The position numbers were made by a program, and so were the translations under genes. Source: Salinimicrobium flavum (GTDB taxonomy: Bacteria > Bacteroidota > Bacteroidia > Flavobacteriales > Flavobacteriaceae). From it: a stretch of DNA of 64,000 nt. Shown in pieces: positions 1 through 8,549 of this stretch. The notes below the pieces were generated by a model that had not been told where the DNA came from, did no database searches, and saw only the letters and a list, made by a program, of their open reading frames with translations. The stretch is from positions 124,001-188,000 of the forward strand of contig NZ_JBHULT010000009.1 of assembly GCF_042684505.1 (NCBI RefSeq), given 5' to 3'. Each line of letters begins with the position of its first letter. Within the stretch, counting starts at the first letter, position 1.

Positions 1-159
1 TGAATAGAGTTCCAAAGAATATTCTTCAGCCGTAAATTCATAGATCTTTTCAAGGCCCTCAACAGGATTGGGTTCAAAAACCGGGTCACTATCATCTGAA
101 CAGCCGGTGAATAACGTTACAATAATAATCAGTGTGTAAAAATATTTGAGTGTTTTCAT
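1..159 (-). CDS. Lipoprotein, N-terminal part (runs off left edge)
   Basis: This is the first 53 codons of a minus-strand gene that continues beyond the window. It begins MKTLKYFYTL, has a hydrophobic stretch ending in LFTGC (lipobox) and then an acidic SDDSDP tail. Acidic residues just after the lipid Cys resemble the lipoprotein export signal known from Flavobacteriaceae, so surface display is possible. The start lies 17 bases after the stop of the TonB-dependent receptor, so it is the third gene of that operon and probably serves the same ligand, perhaps as a binding lipoprotein. Its family cannot be named from this fragment. Confidence 0.7.
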   Translation of the reverse strand, partial: MKTLKYFYTLIIIVTLFTGCSDDSDPVFEPNPVEGLEKIYEFTAEEYSLELYS

Positions 160-176
160 TTTTCTGTGTGTTAAAT

Positions 177-2216
177 TCAATTTATTGAATAAGAGATTGT
201 TAAATAAATGTTCCTGCCCATTCGCGGAATGTTGTTCCAGTCTGTATAGGAGGAATAATAAGAATCGAAAATGTTTTCAACCCCGGCTTTTATAAGGAGT
301 TCATTGGTGTTGACAAAAAAATCCTTGCCCAGACCTGCCGATATTATGGCATAAGATGCTGTTTTCGTCTCCCCATAAGCAGGGTTATAATTAGTCTGTT
401 CTCCAGCACCTTCAACAGAAAGGAATGCTGAATATTGATTTTTGTGGAATTCAAGTGCCGTTTGATAAGAAATCGGGCTAATGAGTGGAAGGTCATCCCC
501 TTCATTATCCACTCCACGGTGAAATGATAACCGCCCGGTTAAACTTAAATCCCTGGTAACTACGTAACGACCTGAAACAGACGTATTAAATAATCTTGCA
601 TATTCCAGATTGGTGTACATTTTAACTCCGTCTGCACCAATGGTCATCGTTTCTAATGACGGGTCCAATTTTCCGATTATATAATCTGAAACATGAAAAT
701 AGGTGGCTGCAGCAGTTATTTCATACGCCGGTTTTCTATAGCTGAATGAAAGGCTGGATTCCACTGAACTTTCAGTGTCGAGATGGGGATTACCAATGTA
801 ATCATGGTTATCAAAACTGTTGAACAAATAGAACCCATAGCCTTCGGAAACCGAAGGCGCGCGCTCGCCATATGAGAGTAGACCTGTTATGGAAATGTCA
901 TCCAGATTTTTATGGTACCTGGCTGAAAAACTTTTCAGAAAACGGGTATTCTCCCGTTCCATCTCCGGATAAAAGATCTTTAAACTCTTAAGTCCGAAAT
1001 CATCAGCTACAGTATTAAAATGATAACTTAATCTTGAGGAAAGTTGCAACCAATCCTTTTTAATGGTCAACCGGTCTTCAGCATAAAACCCCACATTTAG
1101 TGTGTGAACATCAGGCCAGGTATACATAAACATTGGCGGTTCATCACTATTACGGGGGTACATGGTCATCTCTGCCACAGATTGATTAAAAAACCCATCC
1201 AGTTTAAAAAAGAAATGATTTTTACCCCCGGTAAGTTCAGCCTGGGAATAGAATCCGTAAGTATCACTCCAACCGGGCATATCCATATGTATGGGTACAT
1301 CTGGACGTTTGGTGTCATCCATTACATGTTTGATGTTATTATAATAAACCTTGGTCTCCCAATTGCTGAAATTCCGGGGCAAAGTATCCTGTTTGAAACT
1401 CAAAGAACCAATAAACGCCCTGGCCAGTGATACATCCATCGTCAGTGCAGGATAGCCTACATTATTCGCTTCGTCGTAAATGAATGTTGCTGAAAGGGAT
1501 TGATTTTCAGAGAGTTTAAAACCTGAATTGAGGGAGAAGTTAAATTTCTCAAATCCGGAGAATTCCACTTCTTTGCTTCCGCCTGCCTCGTAATTTTCAG
1601 CAATACGGTAAATTCCATCAGTGTTCAAATAAAATTTTTCATCTGAATAATTGAGTTCGCCACCAAATACCCGCATCTGGTTATTGCTTTCATAAGCACT
1701 TTCTACCGCAGCATTCCAGCCGGTAGGCCTAAAATCGCTTTTGTCTACCCGGAGGTTGATACCCCCTCCAATTGTGTTCCCGAAAACCGCTCCCTGCTGA
1801 CCAGATTGAATCTGCACTTCAGAGAGGTTTGATACGTCCACATAAGAAGTGACAGGATCCATCTTATCTGTGCAGGCGCCAAAAATCTGCATCCCGTCAA
1901 TGGTAATAGCCAATCGTTGAGATTCCATATCATTCAAAAGAGGCTCCCAGGCATAAGCACCACGTTTGACCATATTGATACTTCGTGCAGATTCCAAAAA
2001 CTCATCTATTGAAGACAAAGGTTTTCGCTGTTTTTGATAATTCAGTTTATTGTCGGCCGAAATAACCACCACTTCATCAAGGTTGATCATTTTCAGGCTA
2101 TCGACAGGGGACTCCTGGGCATATATTCCAAAGCTTATTAGCCATAATAGAAATACATACCAAAGCCTTCCTCGAAGTACTCCCCGTACAGGAAATACTC
2201 TTACAGATAGTTTCAT
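177..2216 (-). CDS. TonB-dependent outer-membrane receptor, OprC/NosA-like (probable copper uptake)
   Basis: This 679-residue protein has a signal peptide (about residues 1-33), a short TonB-box-like segment (LDEVVV near 46-52), a plug domain with SGQQGAVFGNTIGGGINLRV, and a long alternating beta-barrel ending in the aromatic-rich YLTISYSIN. It lacks the carboxypeptidase-like domain of SusC proteins and is short, as expected for metal or cofactor receptors. In the plug, GACTDKMDP gives a C115-x3-M119 motif, and H310-M-D-M313 lies in the barrel. In Pseudomonas OprC a CxxxM plus HxM set binds copper, so copper uptake is inferred. It sits between a small Cys-motif protein and a lipoprotein in one operon. 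The receptor class is certain, the metal is not. Confidence 0.85.
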   Translation of the reverse strand: MKLSVRVFPVRGVLRGRLWYVFLLWLISFGIYAQESPVDSLKMINLDEVVVISADNKLNYQKQRKPLSSIDEFLESARSINMVKRGAYAWEPLLNDMESQRLAITIDGMQIFGACTDKMDPVTSYVDVSNLSEVQIQSGQQGAVFGNTIGGGINLRVDKSDFRPTGWNAAVESAYESNNQMRVFGGELNYSDEKFYLNTDGIYRIAENYEAGGSKEVEFSGFEKFNFSLNSGFKLSENQSLSATFIYDEANNVGYPALTMDVSLARAFIGSLSFKQDTLPRNFSNWETKVYYNNIKHVMDDTKRPDVPIHMDMPGWSDTYGFYSQAELTGGKNHFFFKLDGFFNQSVAEMTMYPRNSDEPPMFMYTWPDVHTLNVGFYAEDRLTIKKDWLQLSSRLSYHFNTVADDFGLKSLKIFYPEMERENTRFLKSFSARYHKNLDDISITGLLSYGERAPSVSEGYGFYLFNSFDNHDYIGNPHLDTESSVESSLSFSYRKPAYEITAAATYFHVSDYIIGKLDPSLETMTIGADGVKMYTNLEYARLFNTSVSGRYVVTRDLSLTGRLSFHRGVDNEGDDLPLISPISYQTALEFHKNQYSAFLSVEGAGEQTNYNPAYGETKTASYAIISAGLGKDFFVNTNELLIKAGVENIFDSYYSSYTDWNNIPRMGRNIYLTISYSIN

Positions 2217-2298
2217 TTTGCTGTTGCTTTTGATAATTAAAAAAATAGGGTGCCGGGAAAATTCAAAAAAAATTCCACGGTCTACCGCTTAATAATTA

Positions 2299-2670
2299 TC
2301 ACGACTGCGGAGGATGTAGTATTTTGGAGGTGAAAAGGGAGTTATATAAATTCGGTTTGAAGAATAAGTCCCTGTCAGAACTAAATTCAACGGTACAGGC
2401 TAATTGGAAGTCCGGAAGATCTTCAGAAATAATAAATTGCGGAATTTCAGTTTTTTGAGAGTTATTTCTGAAAGGGTTTTGTTCTTCGCCGGCAGCCTCT
2501 TTCGCTAATTGTTCGGTCAAATAACATTTCCCGTTACACTGCATTTCGGGTTTATCCTTGTTTTCACAAAGCTTGTCCACTATGTAATCGTAATTGATCG
2601 CGTATTCTACTACAGGCCATAATGGCTTAGATAGCATTACCAATGCAATTAAAATAATTACATTTTTCAT
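2299..2670 (-). CDS. Small exported protein with C-x9-C-x3-C motif
   Basis: The protein has 123 residues, an N-terminal hydrophobic segment (about 1-20), and the motif LCENKDKPEMQCNGKCYL around residues 34-51, with one further Cys near 98. The closely spaced cysteines beside Met and acidic residues suggest metal binding or a disulfide. It is the first gene of the operon with the OprC-like receptor, whose start is 82 bases downstream. A role in handling the same metal is inferred from position only. Small proteins with this cysteine pattern next to receptors look familiar from other Bacteroidota, but I cannot assign a named family. Confidence 0.7.
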   Translation of the reverse strand: MKNVIILIALVMLSKPLWPVVEYAINYDYIVDKLCENKDKPEMQCNGKCYLTEQLAKEAAGEEQNPFRNNSQKTEIPQFIISEDLPDFQLACTVEFSSDRDLFFKPNLYNSLFTSKILHPPQS

Positions 2671-2814
2671 GCGGCAAATTTATCCAAAATCCTGACTATG
2701 GAATATGAGCCAAATCACATATTTTAAGGCTTTTTTTAGAACAGTAAAAAAATTTACTATTCTTCAAACAAAAATTTCAGAGAGTGTAATTAGTTAAAAC
2801 GACATGAATTAGTT

Positions 2815-3372
2815 TTAAGCAATTTCATTCCATAAAAAATAAATTATGGCTGCCGTCAACCCGGTTAAAAATATCATCACAGAGAACATAAGAAGTCTTT
2901 GCTTTGTAACTATAATTTTTCCGAGAAAATAAAGGTCATTGATCATTTCATTATAAAGGCTCTGTCCATCTGCCATTATGCGTTCAAACTCCTTTCTAAA
3001 ATCTTCAAGGGAGTGTTTATAAAAATTCGCGGCATATAAGGTTCCTTCATAATTACTTTCCCGAAATGATTTTCCAAGATATCTATGTGGTAACATACTC
3101 AATAAAGCCATAACCATTGATAACAAACCAGATATTACCAGGATCCTTATCCCATAGTTCTCCTTCACCTCTACACCTTCCACATTTAAAACCTGAATCC
3201 CGATGAGTAAAGAGGTTATGATTGAATTCACAGTTAGAACAATTCTGGCTTTATTATCCACCATTTTTAAAAGATTATAATGATTTCTCGAAAGCGTTCT
3301 GAAAAGGGTTTGTACCCCACGAGAATCATATTTCCCTAATTTTTCAATTCTTTTGTCCTGTTTTTCATCCAT
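2815..3372 (-). CDS. Pycsar-like membrane effector (DUF5706/PycTM-type)
   Basis: The protein has 185 residues, a charged N-terminus, then NHYNLLKMVDNKARIVLTVN leading into a first membrane segment (about 45-68). A second segment lies near 78-98 and a third near 158-182. The H-x6-D-x-KA-(x)4-TVN pattern before TM1 is the signature I associate with DUF5706, the membrane domain of PycTM effectors of cyclic-pyrimidine antiphage systems. In that system a uridylate or cytidylate cyclase gene is adjacent; none is present here and neither neighbour looks defensive. It may be an orphan or a housekeeping relative. Family call moderately sure, antiphage role unproven. Confidence 0.7.
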   Translation of the reverse strand: MDEKQDKRIEKLGKYDSRGVQTLFRTLSRNHYNLLKMVDNKARIVLTVNSIITSLLIGIQVLNVEGVEVKENYGIRILVISGLLSMVMALLSMLPHRYLGKSFRESNYEGTLYAANFYKHSLEDFRKEFERIMADGQSLYNEMINDLYFLGKIIVTKQRLLMFSVMIFLTGLTAAIIYFLWNEIA

Positions 3373-4149
3373 GGTATATAGTGTTATGAACCTTCCTGGT
3401 TCTTAGTAATTCCTCATTTGTAAAGTTATAGGATTACACCCGAATATTTATAGGCTACGTTGTATAGATTCACCTGCTTCTTTTTTCTCCTACTGAGGCA
3501 GGAAACCGGTTTGAAAAATAAAATTATATTCGTTCATTGTCGTTATAAAGAGACTTACTTCTAAATTACATTCTGTTGAAAACAATCAAAAAACCCCTGC
3601 ATATATGACATTAACTCAAATTTACGACCGAATTGAAAATCTACTTGAAGAGATAAAAAAGAATCCCGAAGACCAGGATCACTTGTTTCGATGTGAAACA
3701 GAAATTGCGTCTTTGGAGCAACTAAGGGAAGATATGGAGGAAAATTGCTAAGGCAGGTTCATGAGGAGATTTCTATTGTTTCTGCCCGGCTTGTTTCATT
3801 TGGTATACTATTAATTGAAAAAATATTTGCGCCTCCTTACCAGCCACATATAAAAAGAATGCGGTATGGGTTCCACCCGGGAGAAAAACACGATCCTCCC
3901 GGGTTAATCTATTTGATTGAGATTGATTTACATCACCAGATTTCGGGAGGAAATTTTTCAGCTCTATCTAACCCTTCTGCCCTGTTCCATTGATTTTCTA
4001 TTCAGGATATTTCTCCGGCTTTTTATGTAGCTAAACTACTTCTAATAAAACCCTGGAATGGTTTATTAGACATAAACATGATTAAGATCATATTCTCACT
4101 TTACCTGATATCCTATATTGTTGCCTGAAAACCATGTTATTACAACTAC
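3373..4149. other. Mostly non-coding stretch
   Basis: Apart from the 48-codon frame at 3605-3751, I see no convincing gene. An open frame at 3745-3993 starts at a TTG inside the preceding small gene and has unnatural composition. The first 230 bases should hold the promoter of the minus-strand PycTM-like gene; no clear motif was recognised. Confidence 0.5.
3605..3751 (+). CDS. Small hypothetical protein, 48 aa, helical
   Basis: The frame begins MTLTQIYDRIENLLEEIKK and ends MEENC. It is highly charged, with leucines and isoleucines spaced as in an amphipathic or coiled helix, and no membrane segment. Codon use and composition look like real flavobacterial coding DNA, unlike the overlapping frame that follows. 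It stands alone between a minus-strand membrane protein and another small plus-strand gene. No family recognised. Confidence 0.45.
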   Translation: MTLTQIYDRIENLLEEIKKNPEDQDHLFRCETEIASLEQLREDMEENC

Positions 4150-4365
4150 GTGAGGTCAACAGAAAGAATACTGGAATTTATTGCAAAAGGAGATGCCGTC
4201 GAAATTCTTGCTGAAAGCGACCTTACAGACAATTTAAACAAGCTGCTGATATTTGGCTTTATTGATATAATTGACGATAAAATTATGATTACCTCTAAAG
4301 GTGAAGAAGCAAGAAAAGAAGGTTTCGAAAAAGCACTGCTGCAATTAAGATCAGAAGATATATAG
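4150..4365 (+). CDS. Small hypothetical protein, possible winged-helix-like fold
   Basis: This 71-residue frame starts with GTG; the only room upstream is back to an in-frame stop at 4126 and no in-frame ATG exists there. It reads as short helices followed by FGFIDIIDDKIMITSKGEEA, a helix-beta-hairpin-helix pattern like the wing of small winged-helix proteins. The C-terminus is helical and charged. It could be a DNA-binding or protein-interaction module; no family is assigned. Natural amino-acid composition supports a real gene. Confidence 0.55.
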   Translation: MRSTERILEFIAKGDAVEILAESDLTDNLNKLLIFGFIDIIDDKIMITSKGEEARKEGFEKALLQLRSEDI

Positions 4366-4422
4366 TATGATTATTTGCTTGCAAACACCTTGAAACGGTG
4401 GTGATCTTGAATTTCCAGATTC

Positions 4423-4509
4423 ATGGTAAACCTAAAAGATTCATTAAAACCGCAGGACCGTTGGATCTATGTGATTTTATTCACCTTAATCGTGGTCCTG
4501 CTTTCCTAA
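4423..4509 (+). CDS. Tiny single-span membrane peptide, 28 aa
   Basis: The frame MVNLKDSLKPQDRW followed by a 13-residue hydrophobic run (IYVILFTLIVVLLS) is a classic shape for a very small inner-membrane protein: a short charged head, a Trp at the interface, and one membrane helix ending at the C-terminus. It lies 57 bases after the 71-residue gene and 55 bases before a rho-independent terminator, which suggests it is transcribed. Function unknown; a chance frame remains possible. Confidence 0.4.
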   Translation: MVNLKDSLKPQDRWIYVILFTLIVVLLS

Positions 4510-4564
4510 GAGCAATAATTACTGATCTCTGAATTTTCCCCCCTATAGAATTCCGGAGAACCAC

Positions 4565-4590
4565 TCCCCTGTTTAGGCAGGGGATTTTAT
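4565..4590 (+). terminator. Rho-independent terminator
   Basis: A 7-bp stem (TCCCCTG, loop TTTAGG, CAGGGGA) is followed by TTTTATTTAT. It would end transcription of the small plus-strand genes at 4150-4509. Confidence 0.7.
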
Positions 4591-4692
4591 TTATGAAAGA
4601 TTACATATGATGGGAAGACTGCAAACCCACACCCATTAATTAAGAAAGATTGTTGGGAAGCTCAGTTCCTTCTCCTCTCTTTTCTTTTTCAA

Positions 4693-5136
4693 CTATTCCA
4701 GGGTAAGCTCCAGGTCACCGGAAATATGATACACATGACAGCAATCTGCACCAACTTTATAATCTTCACTAACAACTTCCTCGCCCTCTATTAAGCCTGT
4801 AAAGTTAATATCAAGTTGCTGCTGAATATATTCCTGAACATATTTATCACTGAAGAGCGGATAAGATCCTCTTTCCCGAATGCTTTGAAGTACCTCCTCC
4901 TCTACCTGGATCGTAAGATCCCTCCCGTTTTTTAAATTGACAACTTTAAAACTATCCAAAGCTACGGGTTGATCTTCACTGTCTACGATTTTTACTATAA
5001 TGGTACGGTACTCCTCTGTACAGGCTCCGTCGCATTTTTCATTATCCTTTTCAGAACAGGACTGAAAAAGAAACACCAGGCAAAGAAATAAGAGGGTACA
5101 GGGATTTTTAATATGAGACTTATGATTCATGAACAT
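4693..5136 (-). CDS. Hypothetical lipoprotein
   Basis: The protein has up to 147 residues; a second ATG two codons in (5130) is an equally good start. A hydrophobic segment ends in LFQSC, a lipobox, followed by SEKDNEK, resembling the charged surface-export signal of flavobacterial lipoproteins. Then come KCDGACTEEYRTIIVKIVD, a beta-strand suggestive of a small immunoglobulin-like or carboxypeptidase-regulatory-like sandwich (VDSEDQPVALDSFKVVN), and a C-terminal VGADCCHVYHISGDLELTL with an adjacent Cys pair. Two Cys clusters could form disulfides. No family named. It is monocistronic, with its 3' end facing the plus-strand terminator at 4565. Confidence 0.65.
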   Translation of the reverse strand: MFMNHKSHIKNPCTLLFLCLVFLFQSCSEKDNEKCDGACTEEYRTIIVKIVDSEDQPVALDSFKVVNLKNGRDLTIQVEEEVLQSIRERGSYPLFSDKYVQEYIQQQLDINFTGLIEGEEVVSEDYKVGADCCHVYHISGDLELTLE

Positions 5137-5288
5137 TCTGTTTTATCTTTTTTCAGTTGAAAGTGATTGACATTGTGGAGTACTCTTACTTTTCCTTTCA
5201 AATTGCATTTTCCGGGTTAACGATTAAGCTTAAAGCTCATTTATGGCAGATTTATTGGCATTGTTCAATATAGAAAATTTATTTTCAG

Positions 5289-6398
5289 TTAATCATGCAG
5301 AGGGATCTTAATAATTGTTTGCACTCCCGCACCATTCTCAGAGATGTTACTTATCTCAAAGAAATAATCATCATGGTAAAGGTTACGAAGACGGTCATTG
5401 ATATTGGCAAGACCCACCCCGTTTTGAAGTAATTCCTCATGCTTTGAAGCCAGGGCTTTGCCGTTGTTCGCCACCCTTATGATCAGATAATTATCCCTCT
5501 CCTTCACAGAAATTTGAATATGAAGATCTGTATGATCATAAGAATAACCATGTTTGATGGAGTTTTCGATCAGGGGTTGTAAAAGCAGGGCCGGGATTTT
5601 TTTATTCAACAGGTTTTGGTCAATATCCTTCTTTATGGTGAGATGATCAGAGAACCGCACATTCAGGATATTAAGGTAGTACTCCAGCGTGCGTAATTCC
5701 TTTTCCAGTGTAATTTCATTATCATTCCTGCTATATAAGATCTCACGTAAAAAATCACTCAGATCTGCAATGGTGTCTTTCGCTTTTTCCTTGTCGAGAT
5801 CTGCCAGAACAGCAATACTGTTTAGGGTGTTGAAGAGAAAATGGGGTTGTAACTGGGAAGACAGCATCTTCATCCTGGTGTTCACCAACTGGGTTTCCAG
5901 CATCCCCCGTTGTTTCTCCGCTTCTTTGACCTGTTTCACATAATAGTAAGTGTATATAATGAACACCATGGCAAAATAAATAAGGAAGTTGAGATGGATT
6001 ACGTACATGAATCTACTCAGACTTTCTGCCACCTGGTATTCAGAAAATGGAATTTGTCCCGTGGCAATACCCACCAGGTCAAAAATCAACCTTATGATCA
6101 AACCAATTAAAATGGAAAAGATAGTGTGGATGATGATGATCTTTACCCATGAATAGTTCTTGTGCAGGAATCTCTTGGTACTTATGGCGATTAGGGACAT
6201 ATAGGTCACCACCACCAAAAAATCGATAAGTATGTTGTACACCAGGAAATCGAACCAGGGCTCAAAGACCTCATTGGGATAATTGGCCCGCATGTAAGCA
6301 TACCTTGCTATAAAAACAATATCGAACAAGACATAGAATCCTGCCAGCAGCATGATCAACTTAAGATCTATATACTTTTTAATTGCTGAAATTCCCAT
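5289..6398 (-). CDS. LytS-family sensor histidine kinase
   Basis: This 369-residue inner-membrane kinase has four membrane segments in residues about 10-155, a short coiled linker, then the His_kinase (PF06580) domain with QPHFLFNTLNSIA; the phosphoacceptor is H186. The ATPase part shows PALLLQPLIENSIKHG (N box), RVANNGK and NGVGLANINDRL (G box). There is no separate periplasmic sensor, so sensing is probably membrane-based. Its start lies two bases after the stop of the LytTR regulator, so the two are translationally coupled and form a cognate pair. Ligand and targets are unknown. Confidence 0.95.
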   Translation of the reverse strand: MGISAIKKYIDLKLIMLLAGFYVLFDIVFIARYAYMRANYPNEVFEPWFDFLVYNILIDFLVVVTYMSLIAISTKRFLHKNYSWVKIIIIHTIFSILIGLIIRLIFDLVGIATGQIPFSEYQVAESLSRFMYVIHLNFLIYFAMVFIIYTYYYVKQVKEAEKQRGMLETQLVNTRMKMLSSQLQPHFLFNTLNSIAVLADLDKEKAKDTIADLSDFLREILYSRNDNEITLEKELRTLEYYLNILNVRFSDHLTIKKDIDQNLLNKKIPALLLQPLIENSIKHGYSYDHTDLHIQISVKERDNYLIIRVANNGKALASKHEELLQNGVGLANINDRLRNLYHDDYFFEISNISENGAGVQTIIKIPLHD

Positions 6399-6400
6399 TT

Positions 6401-7165
6401 TCAGATACCTAATTTTTCCAGGAACTCTTTCTTATTTGATTTACTGATGTGCAGTAATTTATCATCGGTCATTCTTACATCAACTTCAGAATATTCTGAA
6501 TGCACCAGTTCCTTTACATAATTCACATTTACGATCGCCGAACGATGTATCCTGAAGAAAAGTTCACTGTCCAGGATGCTTATCAAATTTCCCAGGGATT
6601 CCCTGAGCACATGTTTTTTATTGTCCGTATAGATCTCTGCATAATACCCTGAAGCCAGTATATAAAGAATGTCTGCGGGATTGATCAAAGCTGTTTTGTT
6701 CCCCTGCTTAACCGGGATCCTTACGGGTGGAGGGGCCACTTTTGATTCCTGGGAATAGATGCGAAACAATTCTTTTATCCTTTTTTCAAAATTTACATCG
6801 GCCTCCTTTTTGGAGATCTGAAGAACTTTTTTTATGGTCTTAAAGAACCGCTGATCTTTGAAGGGTTTTAAAAGGAAATCAAAGGCATCAACTTCAAAAG
6901 CCCGGCTGGCGTAATTATCGTAGGCGGTCACAAATATCACGATGGGCTTTGGGGTCACTTCTATTTTTTGAAGAACTTCGAACCCATTCATATCTTTCAT
7001 ATTGATATCGAGAAAAATAAGGTCGGGTTTACCTTCGTTTATCTCCTTAATAGCGGTTCTGCCATTTGAACATTCCCCCAAAACCTCAATTTCCGGCACC
7101 TCTTCCAGCAGATTCACTAACCTTCTGCGGGCGAGTTCTTCATCGTCGATCACCAGTGCTTTCAT
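6401..7165 (-). CDS. LytTR-family response regulator
   Basis: The start chosen is the ATG giving MKALVIDDEELARRR (254 residues); an open extension upstream to 7249 has no receiver-like sequence. The receiver domain (1-120) has the acidic pair DD near 7-8, phosphoacceptor D53 in LIFLDINMKDMNGFEV, the conserved T in IVIFVTAYD and K in LLKPF. The C-terminal LytTR DNA-binding domain (about 150-254) contains ILYILASGYYAEIY and FFRIHRSAIVNVNYV. It acts with the LytS kinase directly downstream and may control the secreted-protein gene upstream. Confidence 0.95.
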   Translation of the reverse strand: MKALVIDDEELARRRLVNLLEEVPEIEVLGECSNGRTAIKEINEGKPDLIFLDINMKDMNGFEVLQKIEVTPKPIVIFVTAYDNYASRAFEVDAFDFLLKPFKDQRFFKTIKKVLQISKKEADVNFEKRIKELFRIYSQESKVAPPPVRIPVKQGNKTALINPADILYILASGYYAEIYTDNKKHVLRESLGNLISILDSELFFRIHRSAIVNVNYVKELVHSEYSEVDVRMTDDKLLHISKSNKKEFLEKLGI

Positions 7166-7299
7166 AGCTCTAAGAATTAATCCTTTACAATTTAAGATTA
7201 ATTCAGGTTTTTTAGAGGGATTATTTTTTCCTTCACCAGCAAAGACCAACAGGATAAAATTTCCTGTCGGTCTTTTTCTTTCTGTTCATCCCGGAGAGA

Positions 7300-7854
7300 T
7301 CAATTGCTCGCCACTTCACTTCTTTCAGCAGTAATGCCGTCGATCTTCAAAGTTTTCCTTTCATCTCCATTGCGGAGTGTGATACGATAGAATTCTTTAT
7401 CCACCTTTCCGTTCTCTCCCCTGGTCACCCTGACGTTCTTAACCATTTCCCATCCTTTATGATCTTTGTAGAGTTGCTCCCGCAGACTTGCAGGAAGAAA
7501 GATGTTCTTAAACCTTTCAGAAGTTGTTCCCAGGTTTCCATGCTTGTCGAAATCTGCCAGTAGATGGCCTTTTTTACTGCTGAAGGTGACCTGGAAACTA
7601 TCAAATTTTTCACCTTTTAGAACAGTAATGAAATTGTGAATGTCAAAGTTGGCTTCCATAAAAGCTAATGGATTTGCCTCAAAATCACCCGCGTAGGATT
7701 CCTTTACGATGAAAGAAAATTGGTTTCCGTCACGGATAACTTCCGAAGAAAGGGGGGCAAAACCTACCTTAGCTTCTTTTAACTCTGTAATTTCCTGAGC
7801 CTGACTTACGCCTGCCCATATTACAAGTACCAGATAAATAAATAAAGTTTTCAT
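7300..7854 (-). CDS. Secreted hypothetical protein, first gene of LytTR operon
   Basis: The chosen start MKTLFIYLVLVIWAGVSQAQ gives a clean signal peptide (cleavage near AQA-QE) and about 184 residues; a TTG/ATG extension of three codons (to 7863) is less likely. The mature part is beta-rich and soluble, with GEKFDSFQVTFSSKKGHLLA and LRNGDERKTLKIDG, and a C-terminus ending EVASN. No family recognised. It precedes the LytTR regulator by 134 bases on the same strand, so it could be a ligand, a sensor partner or a regulated target of that system. A perfect palindrome lies 40 bases upstream. Confidence 0.75.
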   Translation of the reverse strand: MKTLFIYLVLVIWAGVSQAQEITELKEAKVGFAPLSSEVIRDGNQFSFIVKESYAGDFEANPLAFMEANFDIHNFITVLKGEKFDSFQVTFSSKKGHLLADFDKHGNLGTTSERFKNIFLPASLREQLYKDHKGWEMVKNVRVTRGENGKVDKEFYRITLRNGDERKTLKIDGITAERSEVASN

Positions 7855-7893
7855 AGCGCACATTTTTAATAGTTAATATTCCCTTTTACAACC

Positions 7894-7909
7894 TGTACCA
7901 ATGGGTACA
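7894..7909. promoter_or_regulatory. Perfect 6-4-6 palindrome upstream of LytTR operon
   Basis: TGTACC-AATG-GGTACA lies 40 bases before the ATG of the secreted-protein gene. The position suits an operator overlapping the promoter. It is not the usual LytTR direct repeat, so the binder is unknown. Confidence 0.4.
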
Positions 7910-8549
7910 AATTCTTTTACAGGAATAAAATTAATACAGTACTTCCCTGTTTTGCAGTGAAAAGAAGTGGGGGAGCCGATTGTAGTAACCAATGGGAGTG
8001 TTTATGAACCGGACGGGTGAATGCATTGGTCGAAGCGGTTTACATCAAAAAAGCTGGCCTTCAGATCCAAAACGAGGTGATTCACCTTGTCTGATGTTAA
8101 TTGGGGATTCGGGAATCGATGAATCGTTTAGGTTAATTGGGGATTGGTTAATTGGTTAATGGGTTGATTCGGGAATCGGGAGTCGGGAATCGTTGAATAG
8201 TTAATTCGGGATTCGGGAATTGGGAATCGTTGAATCGTTTAGGTTAATTGGGGATTGGTTAATTGGTTAATGGGTTGATTCGGGAATCGGGAATCGGAAA
8301 TCGTTGAATCGTTAATTCGGGAATCGGTAGTCGGGAATCGTTGAATCGTTGAATCGTTTAGGTTAATTGGGGATTGGTTAATTGGTTAATGGGAATCGGG
8401 ATTCGGGAATCGGGATTCGGGATTCGGGATTCGGGATTCGGGATTCGGGAATCGGGAATCGTTTAGGTTAATTGGTTAATAGGTTGATTCGGGAATCGGG
8501 ATTCGGGAATTTGGTGCCTGGAATTTTGAATTGGAGGATTGATCACTTT
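7910..8549. other. Gene-free stretch containing tandem repeat block
   Basis: Bases 7910-8090 look unremarkable, with no frame or hairpin I trust. From about 8097 to 8515 the region is almost entirely built from GGGAATCG, GGATTCGG and GGTTAATTGG words, described separately. A short frame at 8472-8654 is made of repeat sequence plus the antisense of the kinase and is rejected. Confidence 0.7.
8097..8515. repeat. Higher-order tandem repeat of GGGAATCG / GGTTAATTGG words
   Basis: The block contains the segment GTTTAGGTTAATTGG four times, with its GGTTA beginning at 8131, 8242, 8361 and 8466, giving periods of 111, 119 and 105 bases. Three copies continue GGATTGGTTAATTGGTTAATGGG. Between them sit variable numbers of GGGAATCG and GGATTCGG units, including a run of seven GGGATTC/GGGAATC units at about 8397-8450. 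GATTC and GAATC are complementary, so GATTCGGGAATC can pair with itself. No open frame of worth is present. Confidence 0.85.

Noticed and set aside
3745..3993. Open frame of 82 codons after the 48-residue small gene
   Set aside because: It starts with TTG inside the preceding gene and has poor composition (PPYQPHIKRMRYGFHPG), with no domain or start signal.
8097..8515. CRISPR array
   Set aside because: The repeats are not separated by unique equal-length spacers; the units are short words of varying number and no cas genes are present.
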